A DNA stretch of 64,000 bases from NCBI GenBank assembly GCA_030512295.1, contig JAULSR010000003.1:2914001-2978000 (forward strand), read 5' to 3'. The translations under genes were made by a program, and so were the position numbers. Source of the stretch: Bombardia bombarda. Taxonomy: Eukaryota; Ascomycota; Sordariomycetes; Sordariales; Lasiosphaeriaceae. The notes beneath the pieces are model-generated. The model did no database searches. It was not told the origin of the DNA and saw only the letters and a program-made list of their open reading frames with translations. Positions 11,001 through 20,826 of the stretch are shown one piece after another; positions within the stretch are counted from its first letter, which is position 1, and each line of letters begins with the position of its first letter.

Positions 11001-11511
11001 CGAGCTGTGGCCCCGCAACAAGAATCTCGATGGCGTGGAGGTCGCCATCTCCAGAGAAACGGTTGACAAAGTTTTCCCAGTTACACTCCTTGACGGTGGG
11101 CAGTAGAGTTTGCGTTGGCTGTGGCGTCTCTGGTGCTACCTCTCTGCTCAAACCGTCGAACCCCCGGCCCTGGTTTCCTTGGCACTGTATGTAACTTTCG
11201 TCGCCTGTCTCCGAGTCCTCTGAGTCTGAGCTCGAATCGTGATGCCTGCGCTGGCGCTGGGGCCTTACCCGGGAGGGAAGAGTGCGGCTTTCTAGGCGGT
11301 CGATCAGAGAATTGAGTCTGGCATAATAAGCTGCTGCGCGCGTCATGGATTCATCGGTCGAAGCCTCGGCGTGAAGTCCGCTTGACAGCTGGTCAGGCTC
11401 TGGTACTCCATTTTGGCTTTTAGGAACTATGGGTATAAGAATAGGTGGCGGAAGAGAAGGAAGATGATGGTTTGTCGGGAGTTCCGAAGAAGGGGCATCT
11501 GGGCTTGCCAT
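8093..11511 (-). CDS. Large AAA+ ATPase (DUF7025-type, fungal)
   Basis: A 1,111-residue AAA+ ATPase of a family expanded in filamentous fungi. The N-terminal two thirds hold a disordered Ser/Pro-rich start, then a conserved region resembling DUF7025 (around LFRLGDLIYMP and FSIEHFEGEKDI). The ATPase core follows: Walker A GEPGVGKT at about 677-684 and Walker B VLLMDEAD at about 731-738. Exon 1 is 11511-9252 and exon 2 is 9168-8093. The 83-base intron (GTAAGT...CTAG) restores FLRKLEYYNGILFLTTNRIGKID with the sensor Asn and, further on, SRIH. The C-terminal 150 residues are rich in Gln, Pro and Asn. The first true ATG gives MASPDAP. Substrate and partner are unknown. The MULE lies just past the stop, so the 3' UTR has probably been replaced. 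Confidence 0.87.
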
Positions 11512-12107
11512 TTGTACAAAGTCTGAGGATTTGTGGACGAGCGACTCGCCGTTTTCAGAGCCCAATGTCCAGTCCAGTCTTCCACTTCAAGCTCGGATGA
11601 TGGGGTAGAGCTTCTTGATATCAATGGGAACACCATGGGCTGTACATGTTGGATTTGACCAAGACTGTTTTGGACGAGGTGGGGATGTTGGGGCTTGGAG
11701 AAGGCGGCCTGGCGGCACAGAAGATGGAGCAGGCGGTGAAGCCCACCGGGGCCTATCACGATCTTGGGCTGTAGCTGACAGGCGACCCATGGCAGGCGCC
11801 GCCACACTCAAGGGCACGCTCAAGGGCTGCCTTAGATGCTGAGCAGCGTCTTGGCAGCACGCATCTACGGGGCTGTGTTTGAAGAAGACGCCTCGTGGCA
11901 AGCTCCACAGGCCTGCACACTCTCAAGATAAGCCCAGTTAGGTACCACTCGCGCCTGCCAATCACGTAATATGCGGGGAATAGGGTGACCTGGAAGGCGC
12001 TGTTGCTAAGTGTGGGATTGATGGTGGATGGAAACTCCTCCTCCTCTCTTTTCTTCGCAATCCATCAATCCAATCCTGCACCTCCCTCCCAATCTCGCGA
12101 CTTCGTA
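11512..12107. promoter_or_regulatory. Divergent promoter between AAA+ and DUF7708-like genes
   Basis: About 600 bases separating two head-to-head genes. It must contain both start regions. A pyrimidine-rich stretch (CTCCTCCTCTCTTTTCTTC, about 12037-12055) lies shortly before the right-hand start. Open frames here have no family features. Confidence 0.45.
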
Positions 12108-14289
12108 ATGGGCCGCCGCGGTCTCTCTAAGCACCCAACGCTGCAAAGTGGTCCTCAAAATGGAACAAGCGATTCGTATTTGCGAGCCTCTGCAGATCCA
12201 GGGGAGTCACCGACCGACAGCTATATCGACGTGAATAGTAGCTCTAATGGGCTCTCGACAATAGCAACGTCTCAGGAGCAGATAACCCGTGGTGTCAAAT
12301 GGAGCGAATGGCGCGTTGAGCTACGGGGTCTGCTCTTGGCAGGATGTCTTAAACTCGATGCAAACCGCAAGGGACGAATACGACACCAAGAAGCAGAAGA
12401 GCAAGATAAAGCATGTTCAAGGGAACAAAGCTATGGTGACGACTTTACTGACCCTCGCCGACATGATACCGGACCAGGACGGTCTTAGCGTGCTGCGCGG
12501 TGCCTTGAAACTCGTTTTTCAGGTATGGTTCTACAACCGTTCTATGTGCTACCTGACAGCGTGCATCTTGGTCTGATCTTTTTCGTGCCTTGTAGCTGCT
12601 GAAGAAGCGAATTGACAACCGTGAACAAATCCTCACCACCTTTGAGGATATTCCCACCACTCTTTCAAGAGCTTGTGAAGCTGTCGCCATCCACCACGAA
12701 GACAATGCGTTGCGAGGCCATGTCGAAAACCTGTACCAAGTTCTCAGGAACAAAATGCCCAGATTGATTGAGATCCTTAATCGACAGCATAAAGGATCGT
12801 GTAAGCACTTCATATTCTCTCTTGCCTGAACATGAACTTTACTAATAAGGATACCCAGTAACGGCCCGATTATTCAAACAGCATCCCGAACAAGAGGCAG
12901 CTGTCATTAACGACTGCATCGAGGCTATTGCTCGGGCTTCCCGAAAGGTCTCGGACCGCGTCGATACCCTGATCGACAAAACTGTCGTTTAGAATCTCGC
13001 AGCAACCAAGATCGTTGACGAAAGGCTGGCAGTCACACAGCTTGGCGTAGAACGCTTGCATGGTGAACTCCAGTCCATAGAGACCATACAGGTAGAAATC
13101 GAGCAGAGAAGCATTGCGAGAGAAGAGCAGCATAGCCAGAGCCTTGATGTTCTCGCAGGAGTTATCGACAGCAAGATTCAAGACGCCACAACGAAACTCA
13201 GATCAGAGCTGCAGATGCTTCAGACTCTTCTCCGAGATTCTCTCATACCAAATTCTCGCCCGACGTCCAGCACAGGTAATCCACAGATAGATGAGAATTT
13301 CTTTACGTCGAATACAATCGCATGGAAGAGAGGCTGAATATGATCCGTGAACAGAAAACCCGCACCACGTCCCTGCATTGCCATTCTCTCAGGCATCCCC
13401 TAAAATTCGATAGTTATCCCCCCACAACAGTTACCCCACCCGCTACATCCCAGTGTACTCTCACCTCCTCTTTTCGCTCGATCTCCAGGATCTTTTATTC
13501 CTAGCTGCCGACGTTAGACAGGTCGTGCATGCGAGCAGCAGTCTGCCCGGATTCCGTCAAGGCAGCTGGCTTCTCGTGACGCCACGCTTCAGATCCTGGA
13601 TCCAACCACTCGAACGAAGGTCCGATCTGATCCTTGTCAATGGCTACCTCGGTACCATGACGCCAGGCAAGATTTCGGCTCTTTCGACCATAACCGCAAT
13701 TTTTGCCGGCATGCGCAAGCTATCACCACAGCTTGTAGTGCTTTACCACTTCTGTGGCCTGCACTCACATCTCAATATCGATACCGTGTTAAGCGGTCCG
13801 CGAGGCCTGCTGCTGAGCCTGGCCGCACAGCTCATCATTCACCTGGACCAGCAGCAGCATTCCACCAACAGTCTCATTGCCCCTTTTCAAAACATGAATG
13901 GGCGCTTTTTCCAGGACGTTGCTAAGCGTGATCTAGCAGCTCTTTGTCACCTCTTTAGCGAGCTGGTCAACCAGCTTGACCACAATGTGACGCTTTATTG
14001 TATCCTGGATGGCATATCAGACTTTGAGACATCGTTGGGTGGATGGGAAGAAGAGCTGTGTCTGATTGTCGAATTTCTGCAATCCATGGTTGTTAGTATG
14101 GGTTCCATGCCCGGGAAGCCGGTCTTCAAGGTCATGATGACGGCTGCCCATAGGAGCATCGCCGTGTATCGGCATGTTAGCGCCGATAACCAAATCTCGC
14201 TCAGCTCAGGCAATCTGCTGCCTTCTTCAGGGCACCATTCGTTGAGGCGGAACTTGCAGGTCGCTATGACTCTTAATTCGTACAAATAA
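12108..14289 (+). pseudogene. DUF7708-like gene, probably disrupted
   Basis: Coding sequence resembling a large sordariomycete family with an N-terminal helical domain (I believe DUF7708; here MIPDQDGLSVLRGALKLVFQ) and a C-terminal NTPase-like region (ISALSTITAIFAGM, YHFCGLHSHL, GPRGLLLSLAAQL, TLYCILDGISDFET). Convincing introns are 12523-12595, 12801-12858 and 13276-13328. Two or three breaks remain. The frame changes between about 12286 and 12325. A TAG lies in frame at 12990-12992. Another frame change near 13410 needs either an odd 41-base intron (GTTATC...CCAG) or a lost base in a C6 run. Skipping 12948-12992 as a 45-base intron would remove the TAG, so a functional gene with unusual introns is not excluded. 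Role in the cell unknown. Confidence 0.6.
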
Positions 14290-15228
14290 TGGCAGTGCAG
14301 TGGTGGTATTCATGCCTACCTACCGGATAAAGCATATTTGGATACTGATTAATTGGATAACTAGGACATCTGCTAGAAGCATGTATCAAAACCTTATTCT
14401 ACAGAGGAATGAAGCTCGGCTATTCCTGCGCGTCTAAACATATGCAAATAAATCTTCCATGATGGGACAGATATGATCATCATACTGGCTACCGTATCTA
14501 CTAGACTACAGCATCTGGCTTCTCTCATAGCAATGAGCAATGACCACAGAGGAGTCCTGTATAGAAGAACCTTTTCTCACAAATGACGGACACTCACCGA
14601 GCAAAAGTGTGGCTCGGTTGCCGCCTCCGTCTCGTAGGCCGGTTTTACCCCAAACGTCCAAAACCGGGAAGATGCTGGAGCTCCAGACCATGACGTAGTC
14701 GACTACACCACATAGCACCCACACCACACCATCTTACAGCAGCCACAACTGACATCAACCTCTTATCTAAAACCTATGAGTGCCAGAAAACTTGAATACA
14801 ACAGTCAAGAAGCAATACCCGACATTAAACAACCTCGAAAACGATACCAACAAGGCTATTGGGGATTTGCACTGCTTTATCCCTTTTTTTCTACCAATAA
14901 ACGTCCGGCTTACACCCATCGGAAACATCGCCACCCATACAGGGACCTCCCTTGAATACAGAGCGAGGTAAGTCTCCCGCTTTTATCCAGCTTCGATGAC
15001 AATTTTGTGATGGAATGGAGGGGGGCCATTACCACGAGGTTACACAGCAGACTATGGCATCTAAATCCCGCCATCTCCTCAAGTCTTTTCTTTTTAACTT
15101 CTTCTTTCGTTCTACAACATCCTGAAATTCGACTACAGCAGCTTCTCCAAAATCAACTGACCCTAAATTACTGAACCAGCAGCAACCATAACATTACAAC
15201 ACCACACCATCACACCACCACAGCAACG
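14290..15228. other. Intergenic, promoter of small conserved gene
   Basis: About 940 bases without a convincing gene. A short inverted repeat CCGGTTTT...AAAACCGG lies at about 14640-14668. Pyrimidine-rich leader sequence (TCTTTTCTTTTT) precedes the next gene. Confidence 0.5.
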
Positions 15229-15748
15229 ATGGAGTGGACAAAGGAGCAATACAACAAGCAGTACGAGACCTGGGTCCCCTGGATCGAGGACATGTACCTG
15301 CGATATTTTACCAAGGACAACAAGGCCAGCTATACCACACGAGGTTCGTTAATCCCATCAGGCTACCACCAGTATTCCCAACATAACTAACCCCTATCTC
15401 TAAACAGAAAACCTCAACCAAACCAAAGTCACGGGCGTCTCCCAGGTCGACACCCTCCAAGACGGCGTCAACAACCTCGTGGCCGGCCAGGTCGGCCAGG
15501 GCGGCCTCGCCCAACCCGTCGGTGACATGGCCTCGCGCGAGGGCATGAACCGCGTCGAGCGCAACGGCAAGGACAATAAGGGGAGTTATATCCCCGACGC
15601 CGCGGCGCAAAACGTGCCGGGTGCGAAGCAGGCCGACGGCGTTGTTGCGGGCGTCGCGCAAGGGGCGGGCCAGGCGGCGGGCGGTGTGCAGGAGGGGTTG
15701 AAGAGTGTGGGGGGTGGGCTGTTTGGGATTGGTGGAGGGAAGAAGTGA
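15229..15748 (+). CDS. Small conserved fungal protein (two exons)
   Basis: A 151-residue protein of a widespread but unnamed Pezizomycotina family. It begins MEWTKEQYNKQYETWVPWIE, rich in aromatic residues. A central part contains QVDTLQDGVNNLVAGQ, and a Gly/Ala/Val-rich tail (GVAQGAGQAAGGVQEGL) ends in GGGKK, the kind of sequence seen in amphipathic membrane-sliding or late-embryogenesis-like proteins. Exons are 15229-15343 and 15408-15748; the 64-base intron (GTTCGT...ACAG) is phase 1 and restores GENLNQTKVTG. No signal peptide or transmembrane helix. I do not know its function; the link to stress proteins is only by composition. Confidence 0.8.
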
Positions 15749-16067
15749 GGGTGTCTTGGTTTGGATGACTACGATGTGATGTGAGGGACGGGTTATGATG
15801 AGATGACGGTTTGGAAAAGGGAGGGTTGGATGGATGGGGTGTTTTTTTGGATAGGACTTGGGCCGGGTTACACATTGGTTCGAGAGTTATAGCTTTGCTT
15901 GCTTGTCTGAGTTCTCATCGTTTCCTGTAATGGCCATACGTGACGGGGTAACTGGGATGGATGTTGAGTTCTTATTCTTTCTTCCATTATATACACCCAT
16001 ATTTATTTACCATATCCTTCCTTCCCTCTTTTAACACTCTCAACCTATTAGTACATCATTCTCACCC
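15749..16067. other. Intergenic, convergent 3' flanks
   Basis: Space between two opposing stops. T-rich and purine-rich stretches fit 3' UTRs of both neighbours. No gene seen. Confidence 0.5.
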
Positions 16068-17036
16068 TCACAACCACCCCTTCAACTCCCCCTCCGTCCA
16101 CTCCCACAACCTTCCCCCCAACCCCTCATCCCTCGCCTGCGCGCTCAAATTTCCGCCCTCACACAACACACCAACAGGCGTATACATCCCGCCATTCGTC
16201 AACTGTCCTACATCCACCGTCGCCGCCCAAATCTGGTTCCACGCGCCCTCTTCCGGCTCAACCATCCCCCCGCTCACCAACGCCAACAGCCGCGTACCCA
16301 CGCGATCACACGTCCGCATCCCCGCCACCATGCCCGTCGACACAATCCCCGGACTGACGCTGACACTCACCACCCCCGGATACCGTCGCGCCAGCTCGCG
16401 CGCATAAACAACATTCGCCAGCTTGCTCTGCGCGTAGCGCACCCATCTCGCAACGCCGAGCCAGTCGTCGGCCGGCGGCGTCGTCTTCCTCTTCCCCAAG
16501 TCCTCGAGGGGAATCCCGCGGACGGCGCCGCGGTAGCCGTCGCTGGTGGTGCAGACGATGCGCGCGGGGGAGTCAGGGGTTGACGTCTTCGCCAGTAAGG
16601 GGAGGAGCTTGCGGATGAGCAGGGCGTGGCCAAGGTGGTTTGTGCCGAGCTGGACTTCGTAGCCGTCTTTGGTCAGGGCGGAGGGGACGGCGGCGACGCC
16701 GGCGTTGGCCATGAGGATGTCGAGGCGGGACTCGGCGGTGAGGATGGTGTCGGCGGCGGCGCGGACCGAGGACAGGTCGGCGAGGTCGCAGGGGAGGAAT
16801 TGGATGTCGGTGGTTGGTGGTGGTGTTGGGAGGGAAGATGCGTCGTGGCGCGCCTGCTGCACGACGGCCTCGGCTGCATTAGCTCGTCGACCTGCAATGT
16901 AGATGCGTGCCGGGTTGCGGCGAGCCAGGGCGATGGCCGAGGCCGCGCCAAGACCGGCGGTGCCGCCAGTGATGAGGATGACTTTGCCCGAGAGGTCGGG
17001 CATGGTGGGGATGGGGTTTGTTTTTTGTTGTGGCAT
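16068..17036 (-). CDS. Short-chain dehydrogenase/reductase
   Basis: A single-exon NAD(P)-dependent oxidoreductase of 322 residues, close in type to retinol dehydrogenase or WWOX-like SDRs. The cofactor motif TGGTAGLG is at 23-30, followed by the basic AGRRAN (49-54), which favours NADP. The structural NAG is at 111-113, the catalytic serine lies in CTTSDGY (about 165) and the YAQSK catalytic pair is Tyr201/Lys205. PGIVSTGM after the active site fits the substrate loop. No signal peptide; probably cytosolic or membrane-associated. A second start, MPDLSGK, eleven codons in is possible. The substrate cannot be told. Confidence 0.9.
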   Translation of the reverse strand: MPQQKTNPIPTMPDLSGKVILITGGTAGLGAASAIALARRNPARIYIAGRRANAAEAVVQQARHDASSLPTPPPTTDIQFLPCDLADLSSVRAAADTILTAESRLDILMANAGVAAVPSALTKDGYEVQLGTNHLGHALLIRKLLPLLAKTSTPDSPARIVCTTSDGYRGAVRGIPLEDLGKRKTTPPADDWLGVARWVRYAQSKLANVVYARELARRYPGVVSVSVSPGIVSTGMVAGMRTCDRVGTRLLALVSGGMVEPEEGAWNQIWAATVDVGQLTNGGMYTPVGVLCEGGNLSAQARDEGLGGRLWEWTEGELKGWL

Positions 17037-18734
17037 GGTGGTTGGGTTTTTGAATTTTATGGTTTGAGAGACGATTGGAATAGTAAAATCAAAGAGAATT
17101 GAGATTGATATAATTGCATTACGAGTGGCGATGTCGACATGCTCCAGTCGCTAGGCCTCTTGCCATCCAAAGACGGGCCAGCCTTCAGACGACCAAGCCC
17201 TAGCATGGTGAGATTCATGCCCCGATACGATGGCTCAAAGGGGCGTCAGCGCGCTGGACGACGTGTTTAGCATCGACTTGGGCTAGCATGGGGCAACTTT
17301 TGGGGCTTTGTTAGCGGCCGCAAACGTAACCCGGCCAATCAACAATGGCGACGTCAGGCAGAATCCTCCCCCCCCCCCCCCCTGGTTACGAAGTACCCCT
17401 GACGATTTCGATCGAGCATGAAAGGTCCTCAGCAGCAACACTGCCTCGGTAGGATTATGGCTTCGGTTAACCCTAATCCTTATTTCAGATGTCAAGACTT
17501 GCACGTAATAAGGTTCAAGGGACTGCTTGGACTGCCTGTGTTTATTGCCAGCTTAGCCACTTTAGCACCTGGGAGCAACTGGACCTACCTATTTAAATGT
17601 GACTCGTAGGGCTTATTAGATGGGTCCACCACCACAAGCAAAAAGATGCATGGCAATTTGGCAAGTGGGTAGGATATCTATACTTTATGGTTGATTGCGT
17701 CGTTAGGATGACTCTACTAACTTGCACGTGAAATCACTGTTGCAGTGTTGGATAATTGGCTGAAGTCACAATTCCTGGAATCTAGAAGCAGAGGAAGCAG
17801 CTATCTGGAAACTTTGAAGTGTAACACAGGGGAAAGTCCGAGAAGATGCAGGAAAATGTTAGCGGGTAGAAGAAAGGGTTTAAGTTTCAACGTTAGGGAG
17901 TGTGGTATTATGGTACATGTAAGAATGGCCCAACAGAACCGTTGGTGGAGTAATGGGCTGAGACCGGGACTCGTTGCAGGTTTAAAGTCATCACAAAATT
18001 AGCTTAAGCGAATATGTAGCTGATTTGAACAAGATTTAACAGGCGACTTGTAACCGCGGCGGAATAGAAGGTGCACTCGACCGCATGATTGCCTGGGAGA
18101 AAGGCATACAAGCTCAATCACGTAAGTTTACATAGTCTGAGCCCGAGCAGATGTTATCTAGGAGTACATTCTACATCATTTCGTTGATTTAAGTTGTTGA
18201 GGTGACTCTATCTGCTACACCTGGTGTCATTTCAACTAGCTTTGCACAGGTGATAGCAACATGGAGTTGACCATAATTTGAAACAAATCCAACTGATAGA
18301 TTACTCCAGATAAGGTACATACCTCTATGGATTAAGGTTTCTTTATCACACGTTTAAGCTTATTAGAGTCCCTAGTATTTAGCTTATAGAACAAATACCA
18401 TAAATCTACTAATAGGACGCCCTTAGTTTAAAGGGGCGAAAACATTTAGATTTGTTGACTTTGAAATGAAACGATGTGTTGGAAGATACCATCAGTCACA
18501 TGGAAAGAATAACTTTATGATAGAACTAATAACTGTCACGTGGGAAAGAGAGAGAGCTTAGTTGTTTCCTCATGCTAAATTGAAATTCAGAGTGGCAAGG
18601 AATTCAAAGTTTGGATTCTCTCGTATTCGCTGTTCACCGGGGTAATGCAGCGATAGAAGATTTAGAACCTGACAAGATTCAACTTTGCAGGTAGCAGTAG
18701 CCACATAAGATACCTCCGGTCTGTAGAGTCATCA
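17037..18734. other. Gene-poor AT-rich stretch
   Basis: About 1.7 kb with only short frames that lack family features. It contains the SDR promoter at its left end, a homopolymer of 15 C at 17368-17382, and TA-rich sequence from about 17,600 onward that could be old, mutated repeat DNA. I could not recognise any transposon in it. Confidence 0.5.
17368..17382. repeat. Poly-C tract (15)
   Basis: Fifteen C in a row. Length may be unstable or misread in assembly. Confidence 0.9.
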
Positions 18735-19390
18735 TTTGGCTCAAAATTCATTCTTATCTGGCTTGAGACAGCCAACATCCCCCATTATCTATTCCATGCA
18801 GCTTGATAGAGCTCTTCCGTTGTCATATGTAGCTTTTGACTTTGACATCCTCGACATCTGAGCACACTATCTTTGAATGGCGTCCCGGTAAGAGTCATCT
18901 GGGCCCTTTCATATGTCAAGACTCTCACTCAAATTTGGCTTGAAATCCGTTCTTATCTGGCTCAGATGAACAAAAGCCCTCGTGACATCTTCCACCAGGT
19001 TCCATAAGAACGCTTCCCTCGTAATATTTAGCTTTCAAATTGCAGAGCTGATAATATTATCTTCGAATGGCATCCCCAGTAAGAGTCATTTAGAGTCATG
19101 GGGCTTGGAAATAATCTTTACATTGTCTCTGAAGCATTCTCTATCATTCCATATGTCCAAAAATCTCACTCGTGATGGCCAAAAGCCATCATGATGTCTT
19201 CCATCAAGTTCCATATCAACACTTCCCCGGTCATATTCAGCTTCCGACTTGCAGAACTTTGCACAAGATCACTTCTCGACTCTTCTATATGTCCTGGTAA
19301 GAGTCACAGATGCAGAAATGGCGTTTACGTGACATCTAAAGCACTTCTCGACTCTTCCATATATCCAAACTCTCACTCCAAGACATGTGC
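18735..19390 (+). repeat. Three degenerate tandem repeats upstream of the SRWA gene
   Basis: Three units of about 190-240 bp, each containing in order a CTTCC(C/A)CC or CTCTTCCGTTGTCAT-like segment, AGCTTTNAANTTG or AGCTTCCGACTTG, GAATGGC(G/A)TCCC or a decayed form, GGTAAGAGTCA/AGTAAGAGTCA (about 18887, 19078 and 19294), then CATATGTC(C)AA or CATATATCC followed by CTCTCAC/TCTCAC (about 18910, 19150 and 19360). They end about 20 bp before a TATA box, so they look like promoter-proximal duplications. Boundaries are by eye. Confidence 0.6.
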
Positions 19391-19410
19391 GATGCTCCCT
19401 CAGAAAATGG

Positions 19411-19420
19411 TATAAATAGA
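19411..19420 (+). promoter_or_regulatory. TATA box of the SRWA-motif gene
   Basis: TATAAATAGA, a strong core promoter match, directly after the tandem repeats and 360 bases before the predicted start codon, leaving a long leader. Confidence 0.6.
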
Positions 19421-19527
19421 GGTCTTCTCTCCCAGATTCTAGTCTTTCTTTTTTCCCCCAGACCACATCTTTGCAAACACCAGACCAGCTTCAGACCAGG
19501 AACAGCACACAGACCAAGAAAGCATTA

Positions 19528-19750
19528 GGCCGCGAGGAATCTTTCCACCTACAAAGCCCGACAAGACTACCTGAAAAGCCTACGAACAAGCACAACCTGA
19601 TAAGCCTAAGGCCAGGACCAGTACCGGGCCGCGAGGAATCTATCCACCTACAACGCCCCAAGCACTACCTGAAAAGCCTCCAGCACCACCTGAAAAGCCC
19701 AAAAAGCACCACCTGAAAGTCCTCACCGCACCACCTGAAAAGCCTCGATA
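19528..19750 (+). repeat. Leader repeats of the SRWA-motif gene
   Basis: The segment GGCCGCGAGGAATCT with the following CCACCTACAA...ACTACCTGAAAAGCCT occurs twice with a 99-base period (19528 and 19627). After it, CACCACCTGAAAGCCC-like units are repeated three more times to about 19745. In one frame these would read as P-E-K-P repeats that end in a stop, so an upstream reading frame is possible but unproven. Confidence 0.7.
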
Positions 19751-19770
19751 GACGTTTGAGACTCTGCAAG

Positions 19771-20253
19771 ATGTCTTCTACACAGAACACCAATGGCCTC
19801 GCTAGTTCTCGCTGGGCAGCAGCCTCGTCCCCAGCCGCAGTCGAAGCTCAAGCTCCTGCATCCGCACCCGCACCCGCACCTGCACCATTCCCTCCTTCTG
19901 TCCAAGAGGATGAACGCCAACAGGCAATTAAGACCCATGCTGCCGCCCTTGGTCTACAAGCAACGGCAAGATACGGCCACAGAGTGGGCATGGCCGAAGC
20001 TCTCACAGAGCTGACGCGTGGCGCTCCCGGGCTCTCAGCGTCACGGTGGGCAGCACCAGCTCCTACACCAGCTGCCAAGACCACAACCACCATCACCTCC
20101 CCTGGACTGGCGGCATCACGCTGGGCAACACCAAACCCGGCTCTGGCCCCTGCTCCTATCTCTCATCCCGGTTCTATCAGCCTCAAGGTGAGCAACACCG
20201 GCTTCTACCCCCGCTGCCAATACAACAACCACCAAAGAAAGCTCTCGGGTTAG
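19771..20253 (+). CDS. Protein with three SRWA motifs, unknown function
   Basis: A 160-residue Ala/Pro/Thr-rich protein I cannot place in a named family. The motif GL(A/S)(S/A)SRWA occurs three times: GLASSRWA at 9-16, GLSASRWA at 87-94 and GLAASRWA at 112-119. Between them are a Pro-Ala run (about 26-39) and a short charged helix-like region (QEDERQQAIKTHAAAL and following). No signal peptide or membrane segment. A good donor GTGAGC at 20188 could mark an intron, so the last 21 residues are uncertain. Just after it another frame reads PAANTTTTKES, matching PAAKTTTTITS of the preceding unit, which suggests a fourth, frame-shifted copy. TATA box, long leader and motif conservation favour a real gene. 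Confidence 0.5.
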   Translation: MSSTQNTNGLASSRWAAASSPAAVEAQAPASAPAPAPAPFPPSVQEDERQQAIKTHAAALGLQATARYGHRVGMAEALTELTRGAPGLSASRWAAPAPTPAAKTTTTITSPGLAASRWATPNPALAPAPISHPGSISLKVSNTGFYPRCQYNNHQRKLSG

Positions 20254-20294
20254 CCTAAGTATTTTGTTTTATTTTATTTTCTGTCTGGGATGCA

Positions 20295-20625
20295 TCGCTG
20301 AGTTTGATGGAGTTTGGGATAATTGTATTAGGGATAGTTGGTCTTGAGATACTTGTGTTTGATCGAGTTTGAGATGAATGAAGTTGAAGATTGATGGCAT
20401 CCTTCAGGTTATTTGGGTGTGGAATAATTGGGCTTGGAATCTATGTAATTGGATATGGGATCATGGGTTTTTCGAATTGTTGGACATGGTATAATTGGGC
20501 TTGGGATCTTTGGGCTTGGGATCCTTGGGCTTGGGCACATTGGATATGGGATCATGGGCTTTTGGGATAAGGACTTTTGGATACACACTTGGGAATGGGA
20601 CGATTGGATTTTGGGATCAGCAGGT
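20295..20625 (+). repeat. Degenerate minisatellite (TTGGGCTTGGGATC-type)
   Basis: Imperfect units such as ATAATTGGGCTTGGGATC, TTTGGGCTTGGGATCC and GGATATGGGATCATGGG recur through the interval. The last occurs twice about 90 bases apart (near 20451 and 20541). No coding function is apparent. Confidence 0.7.
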
Positions 20626-20699
20626 CTGATTGAAAGGCGGTGCCGTGGGAAGGGTCTCCCCCACGGTGCCAGGTATTAGATGGCCCTAATTGCACCAAT

Positions 20700-20716
20700 G
20701 GAATTGATTCAATTCC
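20700..20716. repeat. Perfect 17-bp palindrome
   Basis: GGAATTGATTCAATTCC, an exact inverted repeat with a one-base centre, in the shared 3' flank of two convergent genes. Could form a hairpin in RNA or bind a dimeric protein. Confidence 0.6.
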
Positions 20717-20826
20717 AAAACTTTGTGCTTGTGTTGCCTATGTGAAACTGACCTGAAGAACTATGATGTGACATTAGTATGATTAACAAACAAAATACCA
20801 CACCACACCATATCCAACTTACTTCA

